This document shows positions 18,755 through 26,869 of a stretch of DNA of 43,093 nt, piece after piece. Numbering within the stretch: the stretch's first letter is position 1; each line of letters starts with the position of its first letter. Below the pieces are notes generated by a model that saw nothing but the letters and a program-made list of their open reading frames with translations, was not told the origin of the DNA and ran no database searches. The stretch covers positions 1 to 43,093 of the forward strand of contig CACWQW010000015.1 of NCBI GenBank assembly GCA_902763085.1, given 5' to 3'. This DNA is from Dongibacter bovis (GTDB lineage Bacteria; Bacillota; Negativicutes; Selenomonadales; Selenomonadaceae). The translations under genes were made by a program, and so were the position numbers.

Positions 18755-18856
18755 ACTGCCTCCGGCTCGCGCCATGCCCGCCGCCCTCCGTGATGTGAGG
18801 CGCAGGCACGCTCCCGCCCGAGCGAGGCGGGCGGCGGCGCGTAAACCGGAGGCAGT
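18755..18856 (-). repeat. Large imperfect hairpin between permease and kinase genes
   Basis: The arms ACTGCCTCCGG (18755-18765) and CCGGAGGCAGT (18846-18856) match perfectly, and inside them CGCGCC..GCCCGCCGCC pairs with GGCGGGCGGCGGCGCG. The whole can fold into a stem of about 27 pairs with small bulges. A nested CCCGCC/GGCGGG hairpin (18813-18831) competes with it. It may set the level of the downstream genes or be a REP-like repeat; other genomic copies cannot be seen in this window. Confidence 0.5.
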
Positions 18857-18880
18857 GATCTCTCAAACCATCTTCCAGGA

Positions 18881-18916
18881 GCGCGGAGGGAGCCGCAGGT
18901 GCCGCTCCCTCCGCGC
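18881..18916 (-). terminator. GC-rich hairpin after the permease gene
   Basis: A perfect 13-bp stem (GCGCGGAGGGAGC / GCTCCCTCCGCGC) with a 10-nt loop lies 17 nt past the permease stop. There is no T tract, so it may be an RNA-stabilising or attenuating hairpin and not a full terminator. Confidence 0.45.
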
Positions 18917-18932
18917 CTCCTTGACGCTCATA

Positions 18933-20252
18933 TCATTGCTCATCCGGCTCGACGAGGAACGTCCCGTCCTTGTGCCGGCAGCTCAGCAGATAGTACAGGA
19001 TCGCGAGGACGAAGAAGCCGACGGCGAAGTAGAAGAGCGTGCCCGCCGTCACGGCGGAGTAGAGCGAGCAGAACGCGACGATCAGGCAGAAGGGAATCCC
19101 GAGATACCCGATCCAGCGATGGCAGACGTAGGGACGCTCCATCTCCGGCTGACTCTTCTGGAGCTTCACCCAGGAAGCGAAGCAGCAGAGCGCCATGAAT
19201 GCCGAGCCCATGCCCGCGATGACAACGATGACATCGACGGAGCCGATGATGGTAAACGCGATGCCGATGACGCTCGTCGTGAGGAGCGCGTTGATCGGCG
19301 TGCCGTCCTTGTTGAGTTTCCCGAGGAACGCCGGCAGGCATTTGCAGCGCGCCAGCGCGTACGCCTGGCGGGACTGGCCGATGATAATGCCGTTCAGAGA
19401 GGCGACGAGGCCGATCATCGCGATGACGATGAAGAGCGTGCTCATGGCGCTGCCGTCACCGAAGATCGAGTTGATGACGTTGGCGATCGGCGCGTCGTTC
19501 ACGAGGATCTGCTCCTTTGGCAGGACGCTCGCCGTCGTGAACAGCATGATCATGCCACAGGCGAAGCAGGTGAAGATCGCGAGGATGAACGCCTTCGGGA
19601 TGTCCCTGGACGGATTCTTGCACTCCTCAGCGCCCATGCCGCCCGCCTCGAAGCCGAGGAAGAACCAGACGGCGTAAGGGATCGCGACGAAGATGCCGTT
19701 GATGCCGCCGAGGTCTCCCATCTGTCCGAGGAACGCGAAGTCCGCATGCGGCATGCCCACAGCACCGAAGAGCACGCAGCCCGCGACGCCGATCACCGTG
19801 ACGATGAGCCCGACGAACTGGCTGCTCTCGATGCCGCGGCAGTTGACATAGAGAAAAATCAGGTACGTGACCACCGAGGCGACGACCGCAGGGACCGTGG
19901 GCACGAGCGTATGCACGTACGCGCCCGTCGCGATGCAGATGCCCGGTGTGCAAAACAGAGATTCGACCAGATAGCTGAAGCCCGCGAAGAATCCGGCTCC
20001 CCTGCCAAAGGCTTTCTCCGTATACGCGGCCGGTCCGGCGGAACTCGGGATTGCCGTCGCCAGCTCCGCATACATGAACGAAAAGGGAATGTAGAACAGG
20101 CACGCGATGCCAAGGGCAATCAGCGCTCCTTCAAAATTCGTTTCCGAAAAGATGTAGTTCCAGCCATAGTAATTACCGGACACTACGGCACCGACTGCCA
20201 CGGCCCAAATGCCGGCAGGCGTCAGCGCTTTCTTTAGCTGAACTTCACTCAA
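18933..20252 (-). CDS. APC-superfamily permease, ethanolamine permease-like
   Basis: This 439-residue inner-membrane transporter has about 12 hydrophobic helices. It starts LKKALTPAGIWAVAVGAVVSGNYYGWNY and has AELATAIPSSAGPAAYTEKAFG and FFLGFEAGGMGAEECKNPSRDIPKA, the pattern of the APC group that includes ethanolamine and amino-acid permeases. I place the start at TTG 20250-20252 because AGGAGG ends 9 nt upstream; earlier codons lie on or next to the Shine-Dalgarno sequence. The kinase and dehydrogenase next to it suggest a polyol or amino-alcohol substrate, which is an inference. Confidence 0.85.
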   Translation of the reverse strand: MSEVQLKKALTPAGIWAVAVGAVVSGNYYGWNYIFSETNFEGALIALGIACLFYIPFSFMYAELATAIPSSAGPAAYTEKAFGRGAGFFAGFSYLVESLFCTPGICIATGAYVHTLVPTVPAVVASVVTYLIFLYVNCRGIESSQFVGLIVTVIGVAGCVLFGAVGMPHADFAFLGQMGDLGGINGIFVAIPYAVWFFLGFEAGGMGAEECKNPSRDIPKAFILAIFTCFACGMIMLFTTASVLPKEQILVNDAPIANVINSIFGDGSAMSTLFIVIAMIGLVASLNGIIIGQSRQAYALARCKCLPAFLGKLNKDGTPINALLTTSVIGIAFTIIGSVDVIVVIAGMGSAFMALCCFASWVKLQKSQPEMERPYVCHRWIGYLGIPFCLIVAFCSLYSAVTAGTLFYFAVGFFVLAILYYLLSCRHKDGTFLVEPDEQ

Positions 20253-20319
20253 AACCACACACCTCCTCAAGGCAAATTCCTGGTGCTTGCGAGAACTCTG
20301 CTCTCACGCGGATGACCGC

Positions 20320-20991
20320 TTATTTCTTCTGCATGTACTCTGCAACCGCCGCCAGGTTTGCCCTGAAGTCCCCGTCCGGCACGAACTTCTTGTCAAAGAG
20401 CGCCGATCCCATCGTGAACGTCCACGGGCAGATCTCGAACATCGTGTCGATGCGCGCGTAGCTGTTGATCGAGCCTGCGATGCAGATCTTCGCGTCGACG
20501 GCCTTGCAGAACGCACGCGCGAGACCTTCGCCGTCCGTGACGTGGCGATAGGCGAGAATGTCGAAGCCCTTGATGCCCTTCGCCATCATGTTCTTCGCAT
20601 CCTGGATGATCTCTTCATTCGTGCCTTCGAGAATGCTCGGGCTGCCGGAGACCTTGCCCACGAACGGCATGTAGTCGACGCCGTGCTCCTTGAGATACGC
20701 ATGCACGGACGGATAGTAGAGCGTGCCCATCAGATGGTCGAAGCCGCATTTCACGGCCGTCTTCGCACCGGCGAGGCAGCTCTCCTCATCGTACGTCACG
20801 ACCTCGAGGAACGTCTCCTTGCCCGCTTCCTTCATCTTCGTGGCGATTTCCTTCATCTTATCCTCGGGCAGGCCGACGTTTTTGAAGCCCCAGTGCTTGA
20901 CGGGAAGGTCTTTCGCGCTCTCGAAGATCTCCAGGGCGTCCTTGACAGTCACATCATTGTACGTCAGCATAACAACAATAGCCGGTTTCAT
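20320..20991 (-). CDS. Ribulose-phosphate-binding-barrel-like TIM barrel protein, function unknown
   Basis: This 223-residue cytoplasmic protein begins MKPAIVVMLTYNDVTVKDALE and has regular beta-alpha repeats. Its end, IAGSINSYARID..FTMGSALFDKKF, resembles the two Gly-rich phosphate loops of HisA/TrpF-type barrels, so it probably acts on a phosphorylated sugar. AGGAGG lies 8 nt before the ATG. It is first in the five-gene operon with permease, kinase, AraM-like dehydrogenase and HAD phosphatase, so an isomerase, epimerase or aldolase role is likely. I do not recognise a named family. Confidence 0.75.
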   Translation of the reverse strand: MKPAIVVMLTYNDVTVKDALEIFESAKDLPVKHWGFKNVGLPEDKMKEIATKMKEAGKETFLEVVTYDEESCLAGAKTAVKCGFDHLMGTLYYPSVHAYLKEHGVDYMPFVGKVSGSPSILEGTNEEIIQDAKNMMAKGIKGFDILAYRHVTDGEGLARAFCKAVDAKICIAGSINSYARIDTMFEICPWTFTMGSALFDKKFVPDGDFRANLAAVAEYMQKK

Positions 20992-21102
20992 AAAAATAAC
21001 CTCCTATACAATCAACAATAAAAAACAACAACAAAATCCACTAAATCAGCGCTGACCATGATCTTTTCTCATGTTTTTCTTCCATTCCTTTGGTTTGGCT
21101 TT

Positions 21103-21131
21103 ATTTTAGCATGATTTACATGTTAACACAA
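21103..21131 (-). promoter_or_regulatory. Promoter of the five-gene catabolic operon, with TGTTAACA palindrome
   Basis: On the minus strand TTGTGT (21126-21131), 17 nt, TAAAAT (21103-21108). The 8-bp palindrome TGTTAACA (21121-21128) overlaps the -35 box and could be an operator. The leader to the TIM-barrel ATG is about 105 nt. The flanking 21010-21210 is markedly AT-rich compared with the rest of the window. Confidence 0.55.
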
Positions 21132-21307
21132 GTACTTTTTTCTTTTATTTTATTGATTTTTGTGGTTTTATTTTTAGTTCAATAAAAAGAACAACACAGA
21201 TAATATCTTGCACATTCGCGATCCCCCGGCTTCTCTCCGCACCGACGCCCCGGAAACACCTCGCCGCCCAATGAGTTCATCACCCCACGCGCCGAAACGA
21301 GCACACG

Positions 21308-21353
21308 AAAAAAGACACCACCAGATGCGCGTGCATCAAGTGATGTCTTTTTT
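21308..21353 (-). terminator. Terminator after the symporter gene
   Basis: AAAAAAGACA(C)CAC / GTG(A)TGTCTTTTTT arms around a GC-containing loop, with T tracts on both strands, 43 nt past the symporter stop. Confidence 0.75.
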
Positions 21354-21396
21354 ATCCTGATATGATTTCACGCGGCCATGCCGCACACAAGCCCCG

Positions 21397-22701
21397 TCAG
21401 GAGAGGCTCACCGCTTCTTCGCTCGCCGCGAGCTCGTCTTTGAGGTCATGGTCGACCATCGCGCAGACGGAGGAATCCGACCAGACGTTCTCGCAGGTCT
21501 CGATCATGTCGATGATCGTATAGATCGGCAGGATGACGCCCATGAGCCCGATCGGCGCACCGATACCGGACATGAGGGAGAGCGTGAGGAAGTAGCAGCC
21601 CATCGGCACGCCGGCGTTGCCGACGGCCGCGAGTACGGCGATGAAGAGCCAGGTGATCATCGTGCCGAGCGTGAGCTCGAAGCCGGCGTTCTGCATGACG
21701 AAGAGCGACGTGACGAGGATGAACGCCGCGCAGCCGTTCATGTTGATCGTCGTGCAGATCGGGAGCACGAAGCGCGCGACGCGCGGGTTCGCCTTGAGGC
21801 GCGTCTCCGCGGAGGCGAGCGTCACCGGCAGCGTACCCGCCGAGCTCTTCGTGAAGAGCGCGACGGCGAGCGCCGGCGCCATCTTCTTGAAGACGCGGAT
21901 GGGGTTGAGGCCCCGGGCGAGCAGGAAGAGCGGCAGCACGATGAAGAACTGGATGACGTTGCCGCCGAGCACGACGGCGGTGTACTTGCCGAGCGCGCCG
22001 ACGACGACGCCCGCCTCGATCTGGGCGGAGAGCTGCGCCGCGAAGGCGAGGATGCCGAGCGGCAGCGCCCAGAGCAGCGCGCGGATGAGCGTGAAGAGGA
22101 CTTCCTGCGCGCCCTCGATGCCCTTGAGGAGCACGGCGCGGTTCTCCGTCTTCGGCATGAACGCGAGCGCGAGGCCGACGGCCGCGGCGATGAGCATGAC
22201 GGAGAGCACGTTGCCCGAGAGGAACGGCTGCAGGAGGTTGTTCGGGATGACCGTGAGGAAATGATCATAGTAGGAAAGAGAGCCGACCTTCTGCAGCGGC
22301 ACGTCCGCCGTCCCCGCCCCGATGACATCCGCCGGCAGGTTGCCCGGCGCGATCCAGAGGTAGAGCACGAGGCCGATCGCCGCGGCGGAAATCGTCGTGA
22401 GCAGCGTGTACGTCACGGCGTGCGCGAAGATGCGTCCCGTGCTCTTGTCGGCGCCAAGCGCCGCGAGCGTCGTGATGACGGCGAGTGCGATGGTCGGCAC
22501 GGCGACGAACTGGAACAGCCGCGTGAAAACCGTCGCGATGAAATTGAAGAAGTCGTTGAGCGGCCCGATGCCGAGCGTACCGAGCACGGCGCCGACGATG
22601 AGTGCGCCGATCCAGAGGATGAGCTGCCGTTTCTGATGGGCCTGATGGCGGGCGAGGGCGTCGCGTGCCGCCGCCTGCACCGCATCTTTTTCTTCTGCCA
22701 T
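21397..22701 (-). CDS. Dicarboxylate/amino acid:cation symporter (DAACS family)
   Basis: This 434-residue inner-membrane Na+ or H+ coupled transporter is of the GltP/DctA/SstT/TcyP type. It shows the Ser-rich re-entrant loop FTKSSAGTLPVTL, TINMNGCAAF (in place of NMDGT), AVGNAGVPMG in the second re-entrant loop and DMIETCENVWSDS in the last helix, which in relatives binds substrate and ions. The N-terminal 25 residues are a charged cytoplasmic extension. GAAGGA precedes the ATG. The substrate may be glutamate, aspartate, a dicarboxylate, serine or cystine; the adjacent sulfur amino-acid genes make cystine worth testing, but sequence alone does not decide. Confidence 0.9.
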   Translation of the reverse strand: MAEEKDAVQAAARDALARHQAHQKRQLILWIGALIVGAVLGTLGIGPLNDFFNFIATVFTRLFQFVAVPTIALAVITTLAALGADKSTGRIFAHAVTYTLLTTISAAAIGLVLYLWIAPGNLPADVIGAGTADVPLQKVGSLSYYDHFLTVIPNNLLQPFLSGNVLSVMLIAAAVGLALAFMPKTENRAVLLKGIEGAQEVLFTLIRALLWALPLGILAFAAQLSAQIEAGVVVGALGKYTAVVLGGNVIQFFIVLPLFLLARGLNPIRVFKKMAPALAVALFTKSSAGTLPVTLASAETRLKANPRVARFVLPICTTINMNGCAAFILVTSLFVMQNAGFELTLGTMITWLFIAVLAAVGNAGVPMGCYFLTLSLMSGIGAPIGLMGVILPIYTIIDMIETCENVWSDSSVCAMVDHDLKDELAASEEAVSLS

Positions 22702-22717
22702 AAAGATTCCTTCTTTC

Positions 22718-22751
22718 GCAAATAAATATATAACTGCTATGTTTTATTTGC
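22718..22751 (-). promoter_or_regulatory. Inverted repeat at the start of the symporter leader
   Basis: GCAAATAAA and TTTATTTGC form a perfect 9-bp inverted repeat with a 16-nt spacer, placed from the predicted transcription start almost to the Shine-Dalgarno sequence. It may be an operator or a 5' hairpin. Confidence 0.4.
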
Positions 22752-22756
22752 TCGTT

Positions 22757-22785
22757 ATTATAGACGCTTTTCAAGCGCCTGTCAA
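22757..22785 (-). promoter_or_regulatory. Perfect consensus promoter of the symporter gene
   Basis: The minus strand has TTGACA (22780-22785), 17 nt, TATAAT (22757-22762), an exact sigma-A consensus. The spacer holds CGCTT-GAA-AAGCG, a small inverted repeat that could bind a repressor; a promoter this strong is usually restrained. Confidence 0.8.
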
Positions 22786-22816
22786 CCTGTAAAACAAACA
22801 TTCGAAAAAACTTTTC

Positions 22817-23164
22817 TCAGATGCCCTCGCCATCAAGCCCAGTGAACCGCTGTTTCTCCGTGCGTTCCATCTGCGTGACGCGTCCCTGCTTCACGACGAT
22901 CGTGAGCCGCCCGAACGAGAGCGCGGAAAACTCCTGCCGGATTTTCCCGGCGAGGCGCCGGCACGCTGCAGCGTGGCAGTCACTCGGCGGCGGCGCGTCG
23001 TCCCAGCGGTCGACGCGCCGCTTCTCCGAGAACTCCACCTGAACGAGGACGCCGTCCTGGGCGACGAGCACGGCCTCGCCCCAGGTCATGCAGCGGATGC
23101 CCTGCAAGATCTCTTCCATAATATTGGGCGGGATCTCCCCGACCCCGAGCTTCCGTCCTTTCAT
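22817..23164 (-). CDS. Tandem DUF2292 (YezD-like) protein
   Basis: This small 115-residue protein starts MKGRKLGVGE at the ATG 23162-23164 (GGAGG 7 nt upstream). It contains two copies of a DUF2292-like unit: IMEEILQGIRCMTWGEAVLVAQDGVLVQVEFSEKRRV (split here as residues ~16-52) and residues ~75-111 with LSFGRLTIVVKQGRVTQMERTEKQRF in its second half. YezD-type proteins are usually single units of about 55-65 residues, often near sulfur-assimilation genes; cysteine/methionine genes lie directly upstream on the other strand. Function is unknown. Confidence 0.7.
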   Translation of the reverse strand: MKGRKLGVGEIPPNIMEEILQGIRCMTWGEAVLVAQDGVLVQVEFSEKRRVDRWDDAPPPSDCHAAACRRLAGKIRQEFSALSFGRLTIVVKQGRVTQMERTEKQRFTGLDGEGI

Positions 23165-23230
23165 CGCAAGTCCTCCCCATCCTCTTCGATGCTCCATTCC
23201 ATAGTAAACTAATATGTATTATTAATAAAT

Positions 23231-23259
23231 ATCATAAAGGAAATTGTGCTTCCTGTCAA
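23231..23259 (-). promoter_or_regulatory. Promoter of the DUF2292 gene with overlapping palindrome
   Basis: On the minus strand TTGACA (23254-23259), 17 nt, TATGAT (23231-23236). The -35 box lies in the perfect palindrome CCTGTCAAGACAGG (23252-23265), a possible operator. Confidence 0.65.
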
Positions 23260-23309
23260 GACAGGGTTCCCTTCCAAAGAAAACACGTCCCATTGTCTTT
23301 GAAAATATC

Positions 23310-23338
23310 TTGCACTTCTCCCCATTTCGTGCTTAAAT
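23310..23338 (+). promoter_or_regulatory. Promoter of the transsulfuration operon
   Basis: TTGCAC (23310-23315), 17 nt, TTAAAT (23333-23338), about 40 nt before the ATG. No S-box, T-box or other riboswitch can be seen in the short leader. Confidence 0.6.
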
Positions 23339-23376
23339 AGTAGACATCTCAATCGGCATGGAAAGGAGTTTTTCAC

Positions 23377-24516
23377 ATGAACGATGCCTCTCTCGAAGTG
23401 CACGGCGCACATGTGTATGACGCCACGGGCGCGATCAGTGAGCCGATCTATCTCTCCGCCACCTACCGCCATCCCGGCTTCCGCCAGAGCACGGGCTACG
23501 ACTACGGGCGCTGCGCGAATCCGACGCGCGCCGTCCTCGAAAAGACGCTCGCGCTCCTCGAGGGCGGCGGACGCGCCTGGGGGGTCGCCTCCGGCATGGC
23601 GGCGATCAATCTCGTCTTCCTGCTGCTCGCGCCCGGCGATCACGTCGTGCTCGGCACGGATCTCTACGGCGGCACCGTGCGCCTCGCCAACGAAGTATAT
23701 CACCGCTACGGCATCGAGACGAGCTACGTCGATACCTCCTGTATCAACGAGGTCGAGGCGGCGATGCGCCCCGAGACGAAGCTCGTCTTCATCGAGACGC
23801 CGTCGAACCCCATGATGCGCGTGAGCGACATCCAAGCGATCGCGAAGCTCGCCCACGCACACGGCGCGCTGCTCGCCGTCGACAACACGTTCCTCTCTCC
23901 GCATTTCCAGAAGCCGCTGACGCTCGGCGCTGACATCGTGCTCCATAGCGGCACGAAGTATCTCTGCGGTCACAACGACGTCATCGCGGGCTTCCTCGTC
24001 GTACGCGAGGCGGAGGGAGATCTCGCCGCTCGCATCGACCGCCTCGTCGTCTCCTCCGGCCCCATGCTCTCGAGCATGGATGCCTGGCTCATGCTCCGCA
24101 GCCTCAAGACGCTCGGCGTGCGCGTCGAGCGTCAGGCGCAAAATGCGCTCGCCATCGCCAAGTGGCTGAAGGCGCAGCCGCGCGTCACGAAGGTCTACTA
24201 TCCGGGACTGCCTGAGCATCCGGGCTACGCGCTGCAGCAGGCACAGGCGACGGGGTGCGGCGGCATGGTCTCGTTCAAGGTAGAGAGCGCGGCGCTCGCA
24301 CAGGCCGTGCTCGGACGCCTCTCGCTCATCAGCTTCGCGGAGAGCCTCGGCGGCGTCGAGACGCTCTTGACGTACCCGATCGTGCAGACGCACGCCGAAA
24401 TGCCCGCAGAGCTCAAAGAGGCGACGGGCCTCGACGACACGCTGCTCCGCCTCTCCGTCGGCATCGAGGACGCCGCCGACCTCATCGACGACCTCGACCG
24501 CGCGCTGAACGCCTGA
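23377..24516 (+). CDS. Cys/Met-metabolism PLP enzyme (cystathionine gamma-synthase/lyase type)
   Basis: This 379-residue cytoplasmic PLP enzyme belongs to the trans-sulfuration family. It has YGRCANPTR, ASGMAAIN (PLP phosphate region), ETPSNPMM, AVDNTF and the catalytic lysine Lys194 in HSGTKYLCGHND; the late motif SLGGVETLLTYP helps to place it with the gamma-synthase/gamma-lyase group. AAAGGAG lies 8 nt before the ATG. The next gene is a PatB/MalY-type beta-lyase, the same pairing as metI-patB/metC in Bacillus, so synthesis of cystathionine (or O-acylhomoserine sulfhydrylation) followed by cleavage to homocysteine is likely. The exact reaction is not fixed by sequence. Confidence 0.88.
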   Translation: MNDASLEVHGAHVYDATGAISEPIYLSATYRHPGFRQSTGYDYGRCANPTRAVLEKTLALLEGGGRAWGVASGMAAINLVFLLLAPGDHVVLGTDLYGGTVRLANEVYHRYGIETSYVDTSCINEVEAAMRPETKLVFIETPSNPMMRVSDIQAIAKLAHAHGALLAVDNTFLSPHFQKPLTLGADIVLHSGTKYLCGHNDVIAGFLVVREAEGDLAARIDRLVVSSGPMLSSMDAWLMLRSLKTLGVRVERQAQNALAIAKWLKAQPRVTKVYYPGLPEHPGYALQQAQATGCGGMVSFKVESAALAQAVLGRLSLISFAESLGGVETLLTYPIVQTHAEMPAELKEATGLDDTLLRLSVGIEDAADLIDDLDRALNA

Positions 24517-24551
24517 TCTGACCATTTCCTTTGATGAAAGGATTTCCTACT

Positions 24552-25730
24552 ATGCCTACGAATTTCGATGAAATCATCCCCCGCCGTGGCACGTCGTGCC
24601 TCAAGTACGATTTCGCCGCGGAGCGCGGCTATCCGGAGGACGTGCTGCCCTTCTGGGTCGCCGACATGGATTTCCGCACGGCGCAGCCCATCATCGACGA
24701 GCTTACGCGCCGCGTCCAGCACGGCATCTTCGGCTACACCGATCCCGGCCCCGACTACCGCGCGGCGCTCTCGCGCTGGATGACGGAGCAGCACGGCTAC
24801 ACGCCTGCCGCGGGCAGCCTCGTCATGACACCCGGCGTCGTCTTCGCGCTCGCGATGGCGGTGCAATCCTTCACGGCGCCCGGCGACGCCATCCTCATCC
24901 AGCAGCCCGTCTACTATCCGTTCGGCGCCATCATCCGCGAGAACGACCGCCAGCTCGTGAATTGCCCGCTCGCGCTCCGCGACGGCCACTATGAGATCGA
25001 TTTCGTGAAGTTCGAGCAGTGCATCGTCAAAAGCAACGTCAAGCTCTTCCTGCTCTGCAATCCGCACAACCCCGTCGGCCGCGTCTTCACGCGGGAGGAG
25101 CTCTCGACGCTCGCCACGATCTGCCTGCAGCACCACGTGCTCATCGTCGCGGACGAGATCCATCACGACTTCGTGCGCCCGGGATTCCGGCATACGACGC
25201 TCGCCTCGCTCTCAGCGGACATCGCGCAGCATACCATCACCTGCACGGCGCCGAGCAAGACATTCAACCTCGCCGGCCTCCAGTGCTCGAACATCTTCAT
25301 CGAGAACCCCACCCTGCGGCAGAAGTTCCGCCGCACCATCGACCGCGCAGGCTACAGTCAGCCGAACGCGCTCGGCCTCTTCGCCGCGCAGGCCGCCTAC
25401 GAAAAGGGCCTGCCGTGGCTCACGGAGCTGCGCGCCTACCTCGAGGAGAACCTCGCGCGCACGAAGGAATTCCTCGCACGCGAGCTGCCGCGCGTAACGC
25501 TCATCGAACCGGAAGGCACCTATCTCCTCTGGCTCGACTTCCGCGCCTACGACCTCTCCGCGAAAGCGCTCGACGACCTCATCGTCCACAAGGCGAAGCT
25601 CTGGCTCGACAGCGGCCATATCTTCGGCGCGGACGGCGAGGGCTTCGAGCGCCTCAACATCGCCTGCCCGTGGCAAACGCTAGAGCGTGGACTCGAGCAG
25701 CTCGCCGCGGCGCTGCGCCCGCTCGCCTGA
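24552..25730 (+). CDS. PatB/MalY-type cystathionine beta-lyase (class I/II aminotransferase fold)
   Basis: This 392-residue cytoplasmic PLP enzyme has the start MPTNFDEIIPRRGTSCLKYD, FWVADMDF, LCNPHNPVGR, VADEIHHDF (cofactor Asp201) and the PLP lysine Lys236 in SKTFNLAGLQ, all typical of MalY/PatB C-S lyases. I use the ATG at 24552, since AAAGGA lies 9 nt upstream; the longer frame adds only 7 residues over the Shine-Dalgarno sequence. It probably cleaves cystathionine to homocysteine, pyruvate and ammonia. It follows the gamma-synthase-type gene by 35 nt and ends before two hairpins. Confidence 0.9.
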   Translation: MPTNFDEIIPRRGTSCLKYDFAAERGYPEDVLPFWVADMDFRTAQPIIDELTRRVQHGIFGYTDPGPDYRAALSRWMTEQHGYTPAAGSLVMTPGVVFALAMAVQSFTAPGDAILIQQPVYYPFGAIIRENDRQLVNCPLALRDGHYEIDFVKFEQCIVKSNVKLFLLCNPHNPVGRVFTREELSTLATICLQHHVLIVADEIHHDFVRPGFRHTTLASLSADIAQHTITCTAPSKTFNLAGLQCSNIFIENPTLRQKFRRTIDRAGYSQPNALGLFAAQAAYEKGLPWLTELRAYLEENLARTKEFLARELPRVTLIEPEGTYLLWLDFRAYDLSAKALDDLIVHKAKLWLDSGHIFGADGEGFERLNIACPWQTLERGLEQLAAALRPLA

Positions 25731-25761
25731 GGCGGCGCTATCCGCACGCGCACCTGAGAAG

Positions 25762-25792
25762 TCAAGCCTCCGCCGCCCGCGGCGAGGCTTGA
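25762..25792 (+). terminator. First hairpin after the transsulfuration operon
   Basis: TCAAGCCTC and GAGGCTTGA form a perfect 9-bp stem around a 13-nt GC-rich loop. There is no T tract, so it probably assists the stronger terminator that follows. Confidence 0.5.
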
Positions 25793-25804
25793 TCCACGAC
25801 AGAC

Positions 25805-25863
25805 AAAGACCGCCGGTCTCCCGACTGCTCGCTGAGCGAGTCGGACGACCGACGGTCTTTTTT
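25805..25863 (+). terminator. Strong branched terminator of the transsulfuration operon
   Basis: AAAGACCG-C-CGGTC pairs with GACCG-A-CGGTCTTT and encloses an inner CCGACT/GAGTCGG stem, followed by TTTTTT on the plus strand. It also faces the end of the convergent Pel-like operon. Confidence 0.8.
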
Positions 25864-25903
25864 GCGCATAGGAGAGAGGTCCCCCTGGGCTGAAAACACT
25901 CCC

Positions 25904-26869
25904 TCAGGAAAAGGTCTGCCACGCGTCCATGACGTCGAGGAACGCCCCGTCGAACCCGGCGGCGATGATCTGGTCGAGATAGGCGTCCGCCCTGCCGTAG
26001 AGGAGATGGCGCCAGGCGCGCGACCAGTACTGCACGCGGTAGCTGCCGGGCCAGTCGGGATTCCGCTTCGCGATCCAGGAGGGATGGCCCTCCCGCCAGC
26101 CGCTCTGCCAGTACGGGCGATAGTCCGCCGCCTCTCCGACGCTCAGATAGGCGAGCACGAGGCGCCGCCCGCCCTGCGGCTTTTGCCTGAGGCGCGCGAC
26201 CTCGGACGCCGTGAGCGGCGTCTCGTCGTAGTAGAGATCGATGATGAGCAGGTCGGCAGGCGAAGCGGCAAGCGCGCGCAGATACGCCTCGCGGCTCTCA
26301 AAGCGATCGGGATTCAGCAGTACGGCGAAATTCCGCACATCCGCGAGCGCGGTGACGTCGCCGCTGCTTTCCCCCGCAAGCGGCGGCGCCGGCAGCACGT
26401 CGAGCTCCTTGCGATCAGTCGCCATGCTCACGTAGCCCGCCGCCTCGCCCGCCTGCCGGACCTCAGCGGCACGCGCCGCCCCTTGGACGTAATCGAGCGT
26501 GAAGACCGCCTTGCCAGCACTGAGCGGCTTCTGCAGCATCGCCTGGAGATACGCCGCCATATCCTCTGGCTGCGGCCCATCCGTACCGTCCTCCCCCTCC
26601 ACGTAAAAGACGGACTCCGTGAGGAAGCCGTCGAGCGCGCGCAGGAGCTTCTGCACGTTCGCCTCCGGATTTTCTGGCGTCACCTCGAGCAAGCCGACGG
26701 CGCCGTTGCCGACGAGCAGGAAGCCCGGCGACCGCTGCTGCGCATACGATGCGAGGTCCGCCGCGAGATCGACCATCTCCGTCTGCGGCGATGGATGCGC
26801 CTGACAGCCAGAAAAGAACAGGCTGAGGCTGAGGCCGAGGCAAGCGCCAAAGATCCTCGAAAACCGCAT
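25904..26869 (-). CDS. GH114-like lipoprotein, PelA hydrolase-domain analogue
   Basis: This 321-residue protein starts MRFSRIFGACLGLSLSLFFSGCQA, a lipoprotein signal with a lipobox Cys near residue 20, so it should sit on the inner or outer membrane. The rest is a TIM-barrel of the glycoside hydrolase 114 type (family of endo-alpha-1,4-polygalactosaminidases): DLLIIDLYYDETPL, VLAYLSVGEAADYRPYW, PGSYRVQYWSRAW and GFDGAFLDVMDAW, with Glu in VGEA and Asp in FLD as likely catalytic acids. I use the ATG at 26867-26869, 9 nt after GGAG. It is last in the Pel-like operon. In Pseudomonas PelA carries such a domain joined to a deacetylase; here it is a separate lipoprotein that could trim the polymer in the periplasm. 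Confidence 0.8.
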   Translation of the reverse strand: MRFSRIFGACLGLSLSLFFSGCQAHPSPQTEMVDLAADLASYAQQRSPGFLLVGNGAVGLLEVTPENPEANVQKLLRALDGFLTESVFYVEGEDGTDGPQPEDMAAYLQAMLQKPLSAGKAVFTLDYVQGAARAAEVRQAGEAAGYVSMATDRKELDVLPAPPLAGESSGDVTALADVRNFAVLLNPDRFESREAYLRALAASPADLLIIDLYYDETPLTASEVARLRQKPQGGRRLVLAYLSVGEAADYRPYWQSGWREGHPSWIAKRNPDWPGSYRVQYWSRAWRHLLYGRADAYLDQIIAAGFDGAFLDVMDAWQTFS

